A stretch of 64,000 nucleotides of DNA from Martinezella lusitana (GTDB lineage Bacteria > Pseudomonadota > Alphaproteobacteria > Rhizobiales > Rhizobiaceae), in contig NZ_JAFEVL010000045.1 of assembly GCF_016901135.1 (NCBI RefSeq), forward strand, positions 983,309-1,047,308, written 5' to 3'. Positions 41,275 through 49,502 of the stretch are shown piece by piece. How positions within the stretch are numbered: the first letter of the stretch is position 1; the number at the start of each line of letters is the position of its first letter. Below the pieces are notes generated by a model. It worked only from the letters and a program-made list of their open reading frames with translations, did no database searches and had not been told where the DNA came from. Made by a program: the position numbers and the translations under genes.

Positions 41275-43689
41275 TTAGAAGCATTTGACGTTATCGATCA
41301 CAACCTGTTTTCCCGGCTGGGGCTTGTAGGCAAATTCGGCATGACATTTACTTCCGTCTTCGAGAGATATCTCGATTGCGTTTTGAACCTTCAGGCCGCG
41401 GATGTAGGCTTGGCCGTCATAGCCGACGACAAACTCTTCGCCCGTGTCCTGCAATTTACCGCCGAGACCGGCATGTAGAGGCGCGCCGGTCTTGTCCTCG
41501 ATCGTAACGAGAGCAGCTTGCGGTGCCTGCGCCACACCGAACTTGACGACGACTCCGCTGCGATCCGCCGGAACGATAATTTCCCTCGTCGCTGGTACAT
41601 CCGCATCGACAGGAAGGTTCTTCGGATCGATGGATACGGTATTCGGCTCATATGAATTGAGATTCGGCACGAGAATCCGACCACTCTGGCTGGTCTTGCC
41701 GACGGGTCTGTTCTGCTGCTGGACTTCGACGTCAGGAGCGCCGACATCGACGACGGCAAAGGCATCGTCGATCCGGTTGGTTGCAAAGACGCCGCCGCCG
41801 GCTACGGCGATGGCGCCATCCATCCGTGCCGTGGCGCGCGTCTGTTGATCCTGCTGCTGAACGCCGGCCTCGAATTGCGCGAAAGGCGCCCGGTAGCCGA
41901 TTGCCGCCTCCCGGTTCGGATCCTGCCCCTCGGATGTGCGCAGTCGCCAGCCGAAGCTGCCGTCCTCCTGTTGCAGCGACTTCGAAACATCGGCAACGAC
42001 ATTGAGGCCGTTCGGACCACTTTCAATGCCTGTGTTAGCCGAGATATTGCCGCCGAAAGGAATCGAAAGGCCGGCGAAAATTCCGAAATTGCTCCGCTCC
42101 TCGAGATCGGTGAAAGCGGTGGCGTAGACTGTCGCGCGCTTGAAGGTCTGGCTGTAGGAGAGGCCGGCGATCTTGCTCCTTGTGCCGTCGGCGCTTTCAA
42201 GTCTCGTGTAGGAAAGATTGAGGCTGGAAAGGTCCAGCGGCGCCGGCACGCTCAAGGTGACTTGATCGATGGCGCGCGGCACGCCGGCGCTGAATATCGT
42301 GAACTCTCCCGCGGTGCTGGCCGCTGGCCTCGCGGAAACGGATGCGATGTCGTCATAGTCGTCGAAGGCACGCTGCATGCGGGCATAAATTGCCCAACTG
42401 TCATAGCTCAGCTCCAGCGACGCATTCAGCAGCGCGCCGGAACGGGCACCACTTCTGCTTCCCGCGCCGGCAACCGATGCGACGCCCCATGCGCCGACGG
42501 GGAAGGCGACACCGGCGCCGCCATTGAGCAGATCCGTTCCACCCTCGAAATGTCCCTCCAATGTCAGCCAATCGGTCAATCCGTAACGCGCAGTGGCAAC
42601 ACCCATGACGTGGTTGTCATAGTCGTTTGAATCCGTTCCGAAGCTTCGACGCGGAACGCCGAGCTCGGCGGAAAAGTCCATCAAACCATGGCGCAGAAGC
42701 AGGTTGGAGGAGTAGAACGGCAAGGTCTGTGTCGTTTCCCGCCCAAGGCTGTCGCGCAACACGACGGTCGCCTGTCCGGCCCCGGAAAAGACCGGAAGGT
42801 TGGTGACCTCGAATGGCCCGGCCGGAACCTCGCTGGAATACGTCCTGACATTCTGCGTATAGATCTCGAGTGTGGAAGGGACTGCGGCGCTTCCGGCGAA
42901 TGCGGGGAGGGGTTCGGTCACCAGATCGGAGCGCAGGGCGAAGTTGCGCTGGAACTGAATACCGCCGAAATAGACCGGCCGCGTCCACGACAGCCCGCCG
43001 GTCGTGATGTCGCCGGCGCGATAGGTGACCAGATTTTTCGGATCGGAATAGCTCCAGGTCGTGTTGAGGCGAGTCACGCCGTTGAGGCTGCCATCGGAAT
43101 AGCCGGCTATGAACGATTGGCTGAGCGTGCCGTAGGGGCTGAAAATGCGGGCATCGAAAGAGCCCGAGATCCCCTGGAATATGCTGGAATCGTCCTTGAA
43201 AAGACTGTTGGAGCTTGCGTAGAGAGAATAATTGAGGACGGCGCCGTAGCCGGCTTGGGGCTCCGGAATTTTACTCTCCTGCTGCTGCCTGACATTGATG
43301 ATGCGGGATGCACGACCTTTGTCCATCGTTTGCACGTAGAGCCGCTGGGTCTGTTCGTCGACCTGGTATGACAGACCGGGCAGATCGCCGAGTTCGACCT
43401 CTTTGTCATCGGCCACGCCGGCCGGGGGTTTTATGCCGACCTCGCGCAGTTCCTCGGCTGTCGCTGCAAGCGAACCGTTCGAGCGCTGCTTGAAATTTCC
43501 GATCATCTTCATCGACGCATTGTTGATGAATACCTCAAAGTAGACGTCACGTGTCCCGGCGGGCAGCTCGGTGGTTACAGCTGCCGCCGGCAGATTTGGT
43601 ACTTCCTGAGCGCGCGGTGCCGAAACCGAAAGCAGGGTGCAGACAAGGATCGTGCCTGCCCTAACGCTTCGTAACGGCGATATTTGCAT
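41275..43689 (-). CDS. Outer-membrane usher of archaic chaperone-usher pilus
   Basis: An 804-residue FimD/PapC/CsuD-type usher. A signal peptide (MQISPLRSVRAGTILVCTLL, cleavage after PRA) is followed by the N-terminal chaperone-binding domain, a long beta-barrel with a plug and C-terminal domains ending near VVIDNVKCF. The start ATG at 43689 overlaps the chaperone gene by 29 bases; the longer frame adds 34 residues without a signal. It forms the pore through which chaperone-pilin complexes are exported and assembled. The tip gene follows 15 bases downstream. Confidence 0.87.
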   Translation of the reverse strand: MQISPLRSVRAGTILVCTLLSVSAPRAQEVPNLPAAAVTTELPAGTRDVYFEVFINNASMKMIGNFKQRSNGSLAATAEELREVGIKPPAGVADDKEVELGDLPGLSYQVDEQTQRLYVQTMDKGRASRIINVRQQQESKIPEPQAGYGAVLNYSLYASSNSLFKDDSSIFQGISGSFDARIFSPYGTLSQSFIAGYSDGSLNGVTRLNTTWSYSDPKNLVTYRAGDITTGGLSWTRPVYFGGIQFQRNFALRSDLVTEPLPAFAGSAAVPSTLEIYTQNVRTYSSEVPAGPFEVTNLPVFSGAGQATVVLRDSLGRETTQTLPFYSSNLLLRHGLMDFSAELGVPRRSFGTDSNDYDNHVMGVATARYGLTDWLTLEGHFEGGTDLLNGGAGVAFPVGAWGVASVAGAGSRSGARSGALLNASLELSYDSWAIYARMQRAFDDYDDIASVSARPAASTAGEFTIFSAGVPRAIDQVTLSVPAPLDLSSLNLSYTRLESADGTRSKIAGLSYSQTFKRATVYATAFTDLEERSNFGIFAGLSIPFGGNISANTGIESGPNGLNVVADVSKSLQQEDGSFGWRLRTSEGQDPNREAAIGYRAPFAQFEAGVQQQDQQTRATARMDGAIAVAGGGVFATNRIDDAFAVVDVGAPDVEVQQQNRPVGKTSQSGRILVPNLNSYEPNTVSIDPKNLPVDADVPATREIIVPADRSGVVVKFGVAQAPQAALVTIEDKTGAPLHAGLGGKLQDTGEEFVVGYDGQAYIRGLKVQNAIEISLEDGSKCHAEFAYKPQPGKQVVIDNVKCF

Positions 43690-44380
43690 CGAACGGCCCA
43701 AGATCGCTCTGGCCTTGCAAAGTGACTGTGCCGCCGGACAGGGATTTCGCAGTCGTGATCGGCCATTGCATGGTCGCGCCGCCAAGGACATATCCGACCA
43801 GACCGCTGCGGCTGCCGATCTTCGCAGGCCCCTGTTTCAGCGTCACGTTCGAGAGGCGAAAGCGGCTGGCGCCATTGTTCGTCCCGGTCAGAAAGAGGCT
43901 GCTGCCCTGACGGCTGATATTCCAGGAAACATCTGCTGCCTTGACGTCGGCATTCTTGAAAAAGACGGGAATGGAATGACGCATGATCAGCGTCACCGTA
44001 CCGGCGCGCGCGCGCGCCGGATCCGGCAATTCATCGACGATGACGCGATAGGTCTCCTCCGATTTCACAAGGGCCTTGCTCGTGCGAACCACTCTGACCA
44101 CGTATTGGCCATTCGGGGCCATCTTGGCCGATGGCGGGCTGGCGACGACGTCTCTCGTGGGCTCGAGCCGCTCGATGCCGCCCATCTGGCTCCATTTGAA
44201 GACGCGCACCTGCACATTGATCGGATGATCGTCGTCATTGGCCAAGTTGAGAACGCCGGTGCTGGCCGGCGCAATGAGCTCCAGATTGGTGGGTGCCACT
44301 CGCAGGGAGGTGGCGTTCACGCAATAGGCGCTTAGAAGCAAAGGCATAGTCACGGCAATGCATGGCAACATGCGTCGCAT
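43661..44380 (-). CDS. Periplasmic pilus chaperone (PapD/CsuC-like)
   Basis: A 239-residue periplasmic chaperone with a signal peptide (residues 1-23). Two immunoglobulin-like domains follow: the first contains SLRVAPTNLELIAP and the F1-G1 region VDELPDP; the G1 strand supplies hydrophobic donor residues to incoming pilins. The conserved basic pair is expected at VQVRVFKW and RVVRTS. It holds spore coat U-type subunits and delivers them to the usher. It lies between the pilin gene and the usher gene and overlaps the latter. Confidence 0.87.
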   Translation of the reverse strand: MRRMLPCIAVTMPLLLSAYCVNATSLRVAPTNLELIAPASTGVLNLANDDDHPINVQVRVFKWSQMGGIERLEPTRDVVASPPSAKMAPNGQYVVRVVRTSKALVKSEETYRVIVDELPDPARARAGTVTLIMRHSIPVFFKNADVKAADVSWNISRQGSSLFLTGTNNGASRFRLSNVTLKQGPAKIGSRSGLVGYVLGGATMQWPITTAKSLSGGTVTLQGQSDLGPFDANIAVTKR

Positions 44381-44407
44381 AGCAGCCTCCTTGGGCGTAG
44401 GTTTCTC

Positions 44408-44905
44408 TCAGTAGGTGACGGTAATCGCCACTGTGTCGGTGTAGACGCCGGCAGCCGGCGTGGCTTGCGGTGGTACCCGGCCAAAAACTGTGAGGTTCTG
44501 GACGTTACCGTTGCCCGTGCCTGGCACGGTATCGGTGCCGATCGTTACGCCCCACGTCTGCGCGCGTCCGCTATCGCGGTAGAGACCGTAGTTGATCGTC
44601 GCCGATGCCGGTCCGGTCATGAGACGAATGGCTGTTGTCGCGCCGGTGCCTGCACCCGCGCTCAAACCGACATTGTAGGTTTGTCCCGATGTGCATTGAA
44701 CACCGATCGTGCTCGTCTGGTCGATATTGCTGGTGATGACGCCGTTCGTGCCAAAATCAAGATCACTGGCTGTCTGGATCAGGCACTGTGCCTGAATGGT
44801 GATGCGAACCGTCATATTACCGGTCGCGGTGGCAGCCATGGCGGACGGTTCCGCTATGGTTAGAGCGGCACCAATAAGTATGGCACCGCGCAGCATTTTC
44901 AGCAT
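44408..44905 (-). CDS. Spore coat U domain pilin, probable major subunit
   Basis: A 165-residue exported single-domain SCPU protein. A signal peptide covers about residues 1-24 (cleavage near AMA). The domain has the paired cysteines (QCLIQ and VQCTSG) and the conserved C-terminal GRVPPQATPAAGVYTDTV. The ATG at 44905 is chosen since GGGGGAG lies five bases before it; a GTG at 44911 would overlap that site. As the first gene of the operon and a CsuA/B-like size, it is probably the repeating pilin. It closely resembles the second domain of the tip protein. Confidence 0.83.
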   Translation of the reverse strand: MLKMLRGAILIGAALTIAEPSAMAATATGNMTVRITIQAQCLIQTASDLDFGTNGVITSNIDQTSTIGVQCTSGQTYNVGLSAGAGTGATTAIRLMTGPASATINYGLYRDSGRAQTWGVTIGTDTVPGTGNGNVQNLTVFGRVPPQATPAAGVYTDTVAITVTY

Positions 44906-45230
44906 TCGCACTCCCCCAAAACTGCAAGTTATGAAAACATATCATAATATAATATATTAATCATATATAAGTCCCGCTGGCAATGAGGCTGAAAATGGCC
45001 GCCTGCCATGCAGCAATATCGAGGGATGTTTTCCGGAAGTATAAGCGAGCTCTATTTAGTATATATTTGGATATGTAAGTTTCTTTTGATTAGTATGGTT
45101 AATCGTCTATGAACCCATTCGATCAAAAAGGGAGAGCTGGGAAGAGGTGAGCGAGTGATCTGTGGAGAATCACCGTCACAACCTCTGTTGAGGCGGGTCG
45201 ATGATTCGCAATATCGACACTGGCGGCCTG
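44906..45230. promoter_or_regulatory. AT-rich upstream region of the pilus operon
   Basis: 325 bases without a gene. Positions 44930-44972 are almost pure A/T (runs such as AATATAATATATTAATCATATATA, given here only as a description of the stretch) and 45055-45110 is also AT-rich, unlike the roughly 60% GC around it. This fits a regulated promoter and a site for MucR/Ros-type or other AT-binding proteins. Which protein binds is unknown. Confidence 0.45.
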
Positions 45231-46136
45231 TCAGCAGTCGGTCAGCGTCGAGATGGTTGCATGCGATCTTTCGTCGAGACGGTCGGGTGTGTTGAGCACC
45301 GCCGCGCTCACCGCATCGATCATCGCATATTTCTCGGCCTGATAGTTCCAGTACTCCGATACGAAGGTGTGGGACAGCCAGAAGCTGCTCTTTCCCGGCG
45401 CGCCGGCCCATCCAACGCTGCCGAATTCCGCCGCCCGTTTGAACAAGCGCTTCAGGTGCGTTCTGGAAATCATGAACTGGCTCTGCATCACCTTCATGGA
45501 AAGGGGACCGATGAGGACCTTGTCGGCCGCAAAATCGATCGAGGTGATGCGCGAGATGAGATAGTCCATCACGACGCCGCCAGACGTCGCCCAGTTGAAT
45601 AGGCTGAACGTCACGCCGGGATTGCGGAGAATGTCACTATCCATGATCCGCTTGGCGATGATCGGATGCATGCGCCAAATGGCCTCCGGATTGATGGCGA
45701 CCTGGGCCATCCGGTCCCCACCGTCGAGCGTATCCAGCACGATGAGATGGGTATGGATCCATCGCATCATATATTCGCGCGTCAGCTCCGTTGGCTCCAG
45801 CAGCGTGATGCGGCGGTCCGAGCTCTGCGGCACCGGCTGGATGAATTTATAGGCCAGCATCTCCTTGAGGAAGGCCGCGGCAGTATTGCGGCTGGCAATG
45901 CCGTGTTTCACGGCAAAGTCGACGAACCGGCTGCCATATAGTCCAGGCGTCGGTTCATCCGGATAGCCGAGAGAAAGCGAAAAGCCCGAATGAGCCATGA
46001 GCCATCGCTGTTGCGCAGCCATAATCGACGCTATGCGAGGATTCTCGCTGTAAATGGCCATGAGCTCGTGTGCGCTCTGCAGTATGGCCGACAGGAAATG
46101 TTCGTTGCGACCAAGTTCTTTTGCCGTGAATACCAT
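45231..46136 (-). CDS. Unrecognised protein with a winged-helix-like region
   Basis: A 301-residue soluble protein with no signal peptide. Residues 75-125 look like a winged helix: a helix pair around IASRNTAAAFLKEMLAYKF then a wing PQSSDRRITLLEPT, similar to MarR-type proteins. A second helical region near 215-240 contains MISRTHLKRLFKRAAEFG, which also has helix-turn-helix character. Both suggest a regulator. It lies upstream of the pilus operon on the same strand, separated by the AT-rich gap, and may control it. I do not recognise a named family. Confidence 0.65.
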   Translation of the reverse strand: MVFTAKELGRNEHFLSAILQSAHELMAIYSENPRIASIMAAQQRWLMAHSGFSLSLGYPDEPTPGLYGSRFVDFAVKHGIASRNTAAAFLKEMLAYKFIQPVPQSSDRRITLLEPTELTREYMMRWIHTHLIVLDTLDGGDRMAQVAINPEAIWRMHPIIAKRIMDSDILRNPGVTFSLFNWATSGGVVMDYLISRITSIDFAADKVLIGPLSMKVMQSQFMISRTHLKRLFKRAAEFGSVGWAGAPGKSSFWLSHTFVSEYWNYQAEKYAMIDAVSAAVLNTPDRLDERSHATISTLTDC

Positions 46137-46476
46137 GCGCGCGATAATACGTTATCTTCGAGTTCGAGATGGAATCGTGGCTCAGCCCAGCCACGAACTA
46201 CTAAAATCACAAGACCATTTACTTGTCTTGCGACATTCCCGATTAACTTTAAAGATAAAGCTTAATGATGCAGCCTTGCATCATTATCTTCTTTCGGCCC
46301 ATCGCTGACGCCCGCCGCCCGCCGACCGCCGACAAACCGCGTCGCCTCATGAACGAAGGTCCTTGTCCGTCAACATTTCTTTGCAAAAGGTCCGCAATTG
46401 GCCATGTTTCGGCAAAAGCTGCGCCACAGTTCTAGTGTGAATTGGCATCTGGAATCTTTGTCCAAAGGAGCTGTCG
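46137..46476. promoter_or_regulatory. Divergent gap with two inverted repeats
   Basis: 340 bases between two divergent genes. It contains CGTGGCT-N6-AGCCACG (46176-46195) and a perfect 10-base palindrome TAATGATGCA-N4-TGCATCATTA (46263-46286). The second lies roughly 130 bases before the minus-strand start and 190 before the plus-strand one, so operator or terminator roles are both possible. Confidence 0.45.
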
Positions 46477-47103
46477 ATGGGTACGCAGCCTGCAAGTTGG
46501 TGGAATGGCCAAAGCGAGATGACGCGGAGACTAGGCTCCGGGCTTGCTGTATGCGGCACGGTGGTCGGTGCCCTCTACCTCATCGTTCAAACCGCTCCGG
46601 CCGATCGAGCCATGCGGTTCGTCGACGATAGTGGCGTGATCGCGATCAGCAGCGCCAAACCCCTGGAACACGTCGAACACGTCGCGATGAGCGGGCCGCA
46701 GGTCGCGGTCGATGCGAGCCCGGTACGACAAACGATGTCCGTACCGATCCCATCGCCGTCGCCGCTTGCCTCTGCGGAAAAAGCTGGCGTTACGGCAAAG
46801 CGGGTCGCATCCCATGCCGGTATTGCGAAGACCAAGGTCGCATCGTCTGGTGGCGTCGAGCGTTTCGACCGTTGCTTGCCGCAATGCGAAACGCGAGACC
46901 CGTTGATCGCGGGAGAGCCGGAATACGCCCAGGCAGAACAGCCGCTGGTGAACGATGAGCCACCTCCCGTTGTGGAGGAAAGGGTCGGGTTTCGTCCGCT
47001 GGCTGGCGCGCGTCACCTGTTGAGCCAGGCCGTTGACGCGCCTGGCGCCGTGCTCCGCCGAGGTCGGCGGGCAATCGATGATGTCGCCAGCATCGACTGG
47101 TGA
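46477..47103 (+). CDS. Hypothetical single-pass membrane protein
   Basis: A 208-residue protein. One membrane segment lies near residues 20-38 (GSGLAVCGTVVGALYLIV), after a short N-terminal stretch. The rest is probably periplasmic, with a low-complexity Pro/Ser stretch (VPIPSPSPL), two cysteines close together (CLPQC), an acidic Pro-rich part and a basic end. AAAGGAG lies seven bases before the ATG. No domain recognised. It is convergent with pepT, with a terminator-like hairpin in between. Confidence 0.65.
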   Translation: MGTQPASWWNGQSEMTRRLGSGLAVCGTVVGALYLIVQTAPADRAMRFVDDSGVIAISSAKPLEHVEHVAMSGPQVAVDASPVRQTMSVPIPSPSPLASAEKAGVTAKRVASHAGIAKTKVASSGGVERFDRCLPQCETRDPLIAGEPEYAQAEQPLVNDEPPPVVEERVGFRPLAGARHLLSQAVDAPGAVLRRGRRAIDDVASIDW

Positions 47104-47130
47104 GTCTCACGGCCGTCTGCAACAACTGCA

Positions 47131-47166
47131 AGCGCCCGGGGCCTTGTTTCTGAGGCTACGGGCGCT
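47131..47166 (+). terminator. Stem-loop between convergent genes
   Basis: AGCGCCCG (47131-47138) and CGGGCGCT (47159-47166) pair perfectly, with an inner GCCT/AGGC extension. CTTCT follows on the plus strand. It lies between the 3' ends of the hypothetical membrane protein gene and pepT and probably ends transcription for at least the former. Confidence 0.6.
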
Positions 47167-47200
47167 CTTCTGAGCCGACTTTACTTGCCTGAACCGGCAA

Positions 47201-48433
47201 TCAGCTGCGCTCCGCCCAGACTTTCGCCAGTTCGACGAGCGTCTTTACGCCTTTTTCCATGTCCTGCCGGCTGACCCATTCGAGCGGGGAATGAAAGGCG
47301 TGGCCGCCGGCGAAGATATTCGCGCAGGGCAACCCCATGAACGAGAGCCTTGAACCGTCGGTGCCTCCGCGAATGCTGCCACGCACTGGCGTCATACCGG
47401 CACGTCGGATCGCCTCCACGGCATAATCGACGATTTGCGGGTGGCGATCGAGAATCATCTTCATATTGCGGTATTGGCGTCTAACCGTGAATGTGTAGGA
47501 GGAGCCGGGAAAGGCTGTCATCACGTCCTTGACGATCTGCTCCAACATGGCCTCTTTGACGGCAAGACCAGCGTCGTCGAAATCGCGGATGATGAAACCG
47601 AGCGAGGCCTTCTCCATCGAGCCGGTCACGCCCGTGGGATGAATGAAGCCCTCTCGACCAGCCGTCGTTTCAGGCGCTATGTCCTTCGGCAGCCTGTCGA
47701 TGATCGCGCCAGCAATCTTGATGGCGTTTTCCATCTTTCCCTTGGCAAAGCCCGGATGGATGGCAACACCCTGGATGGTGACTTCGACGCCATCTGCCGA
47801 AAAGGTCTCGTCCTCTATATGTCCAGCGGTTTCGCCATCGACCGTATAGGCAAATTGTGCCCCGAGCTTCTTGAGATCCACCTTGTCGACGCCGCGGCCG
47901 ATCTCCTCGTCGGTCGTGAACAGGAGCTTGATGGTGCCGTGGCGCACATCAGGGTTGTCGACGAGATATTGAGCCGCTGCCACGATCTCGGCGAGGCCGG
48001 CCTTGTCGTCGGCGCCAAGCAGGGTCGTACCATCCGAGGTTATGATGTCGTTGCCAAGCTGATCGCGCAGGGCAGGGTGGTCGTCGACACGTATGACTTG
48101 CTGCGGATCGCCCGCGAGCCGAATATCGCCGCCGCTATAATTCTGCAGGATCTGCGGCTTGACGTTGGTGCCGGTGAAATCGGGCGCAGTATCCATGTGG
48201 GAGCAGAAGCAGATCACCGGAACCGGCTTGTCGACATTGGACGGAATGGTCGCATAGACATAGCCGTTCTCATCGAGATGCGCATCGCCAAGACCGATCG
48301 CCAGCAGTTCCTCGACAAGAATGCGCCCGAGGTTCCTCTGCTTTTCGGTGGAGGGCTGGGTGCCCGAGGTCGGGTCCGATTGCGTGTCGATGACGACGTA
48401 GCGAAGGAAGCGATCGGTAACGGTATCGGTCAT
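47201..48433 (-). CDS. pepT: Peptidase T (tripeptide aminopeptidase)
   Basis: A 410-residue M20 family metallopeptidase, the normal length for PepT. Zinc ligands and catalytic residues are visible: His and Asp in CSHMDTAPDF, Asp in GADDKAGLAEI, the Glu pair in TTDEEIGRG, Asp in VDGETAGH and His in GGHAFHSP. It removes the N-terminal residue from tripeptides in the cytoplasm. The ATG of MTDTVTD at 48433 is chosen; the frame opens 90 bases earlier but that part does not resemble PepT. A small membrane-protein frame lies 22 bases upstream on the same strand. Confidence 0.92.
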   Translation of the reverse strand: MTDTVTDRFLRYVVIDTQSDPTSGTQPSTEKQRNLGRILVEELLAIGLGDAHLDENGYVYATIPSNVDKPVPVICFCSHMDTAPDFTGTNVKPQILQNYSGGDIRLAGDPQQVIRVDDHPALRDQLGNDIITSDGTTLLGADDKAGLAEIVAAAQYLVDNPDVRHGTIKLLFTTDEEIGRGVDKVDLKKLGAQFAYTVDGETAGHIEDETFSADGVEVTIQGVAIHPGFAKGKMENAIKIAGAIIDRLPKDIAPETTAGREGFIHPTGVTGSMEKASLGFIIRDFDDAGLAVKEAMLEQIVKDVMTAFPGSSYTFTVRRQYRNMKMILDRHPQIVDYAVEAIRRAGMTPVRGSIRGGTDGSRLSFMGLPCANIFAGGHAFHSPLEWVSRQDMEKGVKTLVELAKVWAERS

Positions 48434-48455
48434 GAGCTTGGCTCCAATGGTTCTT

Positions 48456-48608
48456 CTACACTGCATAGCTATAGCCGTACGCCGGATCGCCGGGAATCCA
48501 TTTTCGCGCCAGAACGACGGCACCGAATAACAGGAAGATAAGGGCAGAGACCCTTGAAAAGAAACAGGCCTTGCTGATCGAACTCGGCGATGGCGGGACG
48601 ATGATCAT
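48456..48608 (-). CDS. Possible 50-residue membrane protein
   Basis: A 50-codon minus-strand frame. A Ser/Pro start (MIIVPPSPSS) is followed by a hydrophobic segment (VSALIFLLFGAVVLA, residues 20-34) and the polar tail RKWIPGDPAYGYSYAV. The positive-inside pattern puts the tail in the cytoplasm or, with reversed topology, outside. There is no strong ribosome-binding site. It ends 22 bases before pepT on the same strand and could share its transcript. Not recognised; the clear membrane segment and non-random tail are the only support. Confidence 0.4.
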   Translation of the reverse strand: MIIVPPSPSSISKACFFSRVSALIFLLFGAVVLARKWIPGDPAYGYSYAV

Positions 48609-48663
48609 CGACGGACAGGCCAACGGGCAATTGCTTTCGAGGCAACGTCGTCAATCAAAGAAA

Positions 48664-48692
48664 GGCCGCCCCAGCCTTTTGGCAGGGCGGCC
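48664..48692 (-). terminator. Intrinsic terminator of the DUF992 gene
   Basis: On the minus strand GGCCGCCC and GGGCGGCC form a perfect 8-base stem, followed by TTTCTTTGATT. It lies 36 bases after the stop of the DUF992 gene and separates it from the small membrane-protein frame and pepT. Confidence 0.7.
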
Positions 48693-48727
48693 GTGGAACT
48701 CGTGCCGCTTCACAGCGGCCTAAAACC

Positions 48728-49252
48728 TCATTCCGTCGAAGTCAGCGTGACCGAAGTGCCGGTAGCGGCAACGTTCAGGCCGAGCTGGCCCGTTACGCTC
48801 ACGGTCTGAAGATGGATCGAGCCGGAAGTGCCACCAACAAGGATGTTGGTGCCAACGCCGGCACCGACTGTCGCTTCAACGGTAGCACCCTGATAAAGGC
48901 CGCTCAGAGAGCCGTGATGATAGCCGGCTGTCGGCGCAAAGACTGCCCAGATGAGCCGGCTGCGGGTCGTAAAGCCGAGATCGACACCCATCTTTCTGAT
49001 GGCACCGGTGTAATGATCCGAACGATCCCGCCCGACGGTCGAGTGGAAGGTGCAATCCACCTCCTTGGCAGAGCCGAGGACATAGCCAACGCCGCCGCCG
49101 ATTTGGCAATCAAGGTAACCGATCTTCACGCCATTACGCTGATCGGGTTCCTCCTCGCGATAGGTCGTCGGCAGGTCAGCTGCGCGCGCTACCGCCGCGC
49201 CGGCAACGATCAACGATGCTGCTGAAAACGCCAGTGTCAGAATTTTTCTCAT
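48728..49252 (-). CDS. DUF992 family exported protein
   Basis: A 174-residue protein with a Sec signal peptide (MRKILTLAFSAASLIVAGAA, cleavage near ARA). The mature part matches the DUF992 pattern: KIGYLDCQIGGGVGYVLGSAKEVDCTF, with two cysteines 20 residues apart that may form a disulphide, then repeated glycine-rich strands. The family is common in rhizobia and other alphaproteobacteria; its role is not known to me. AAGGAGA lies seven bases before the ATG at 49252; an upstream frame extension has no support. A terminator follows. Confidence 0.82.
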   Translation of the reverse strand: MRKILTLAFSAASLIVAGAAVARAADLPTTYREEEPDQRNGVKIGYLDCQIGGGVGYVLGSAKEVDCTFHSTVGRDRSDHYTGAIRKMGVDLGFTTRSRLIWAVFAPTAGYHHGSLSGLYQGATVEATVGAGVGTNILVGGTSGSIHLQTVSVTGQLGLNVAATGTSVTLTSTE

Positions 49253-49502
49253 CTGTTTTCTCCTTGTCAGAGTATTATGGGTGCGGGCACCCTCTGGTCG
49301 AGCCGATAGAATCAACCCTTACTTAACGTTTGTAATCGCAGAACGATCCCAAAAATAAGGCGGCTATCGTCATGATCCGTTTCACAATATAGGGAGCTGT
49401 GTCGGCAGCGGCAGCCTTTTGCCCTTTCACGTTTTGCAACCGACTGAATCGCGCCGCGTCAAATCGGCCGCGCGAGAGGGAAGAACCCCGGCTCTCCGTC
49501 GA

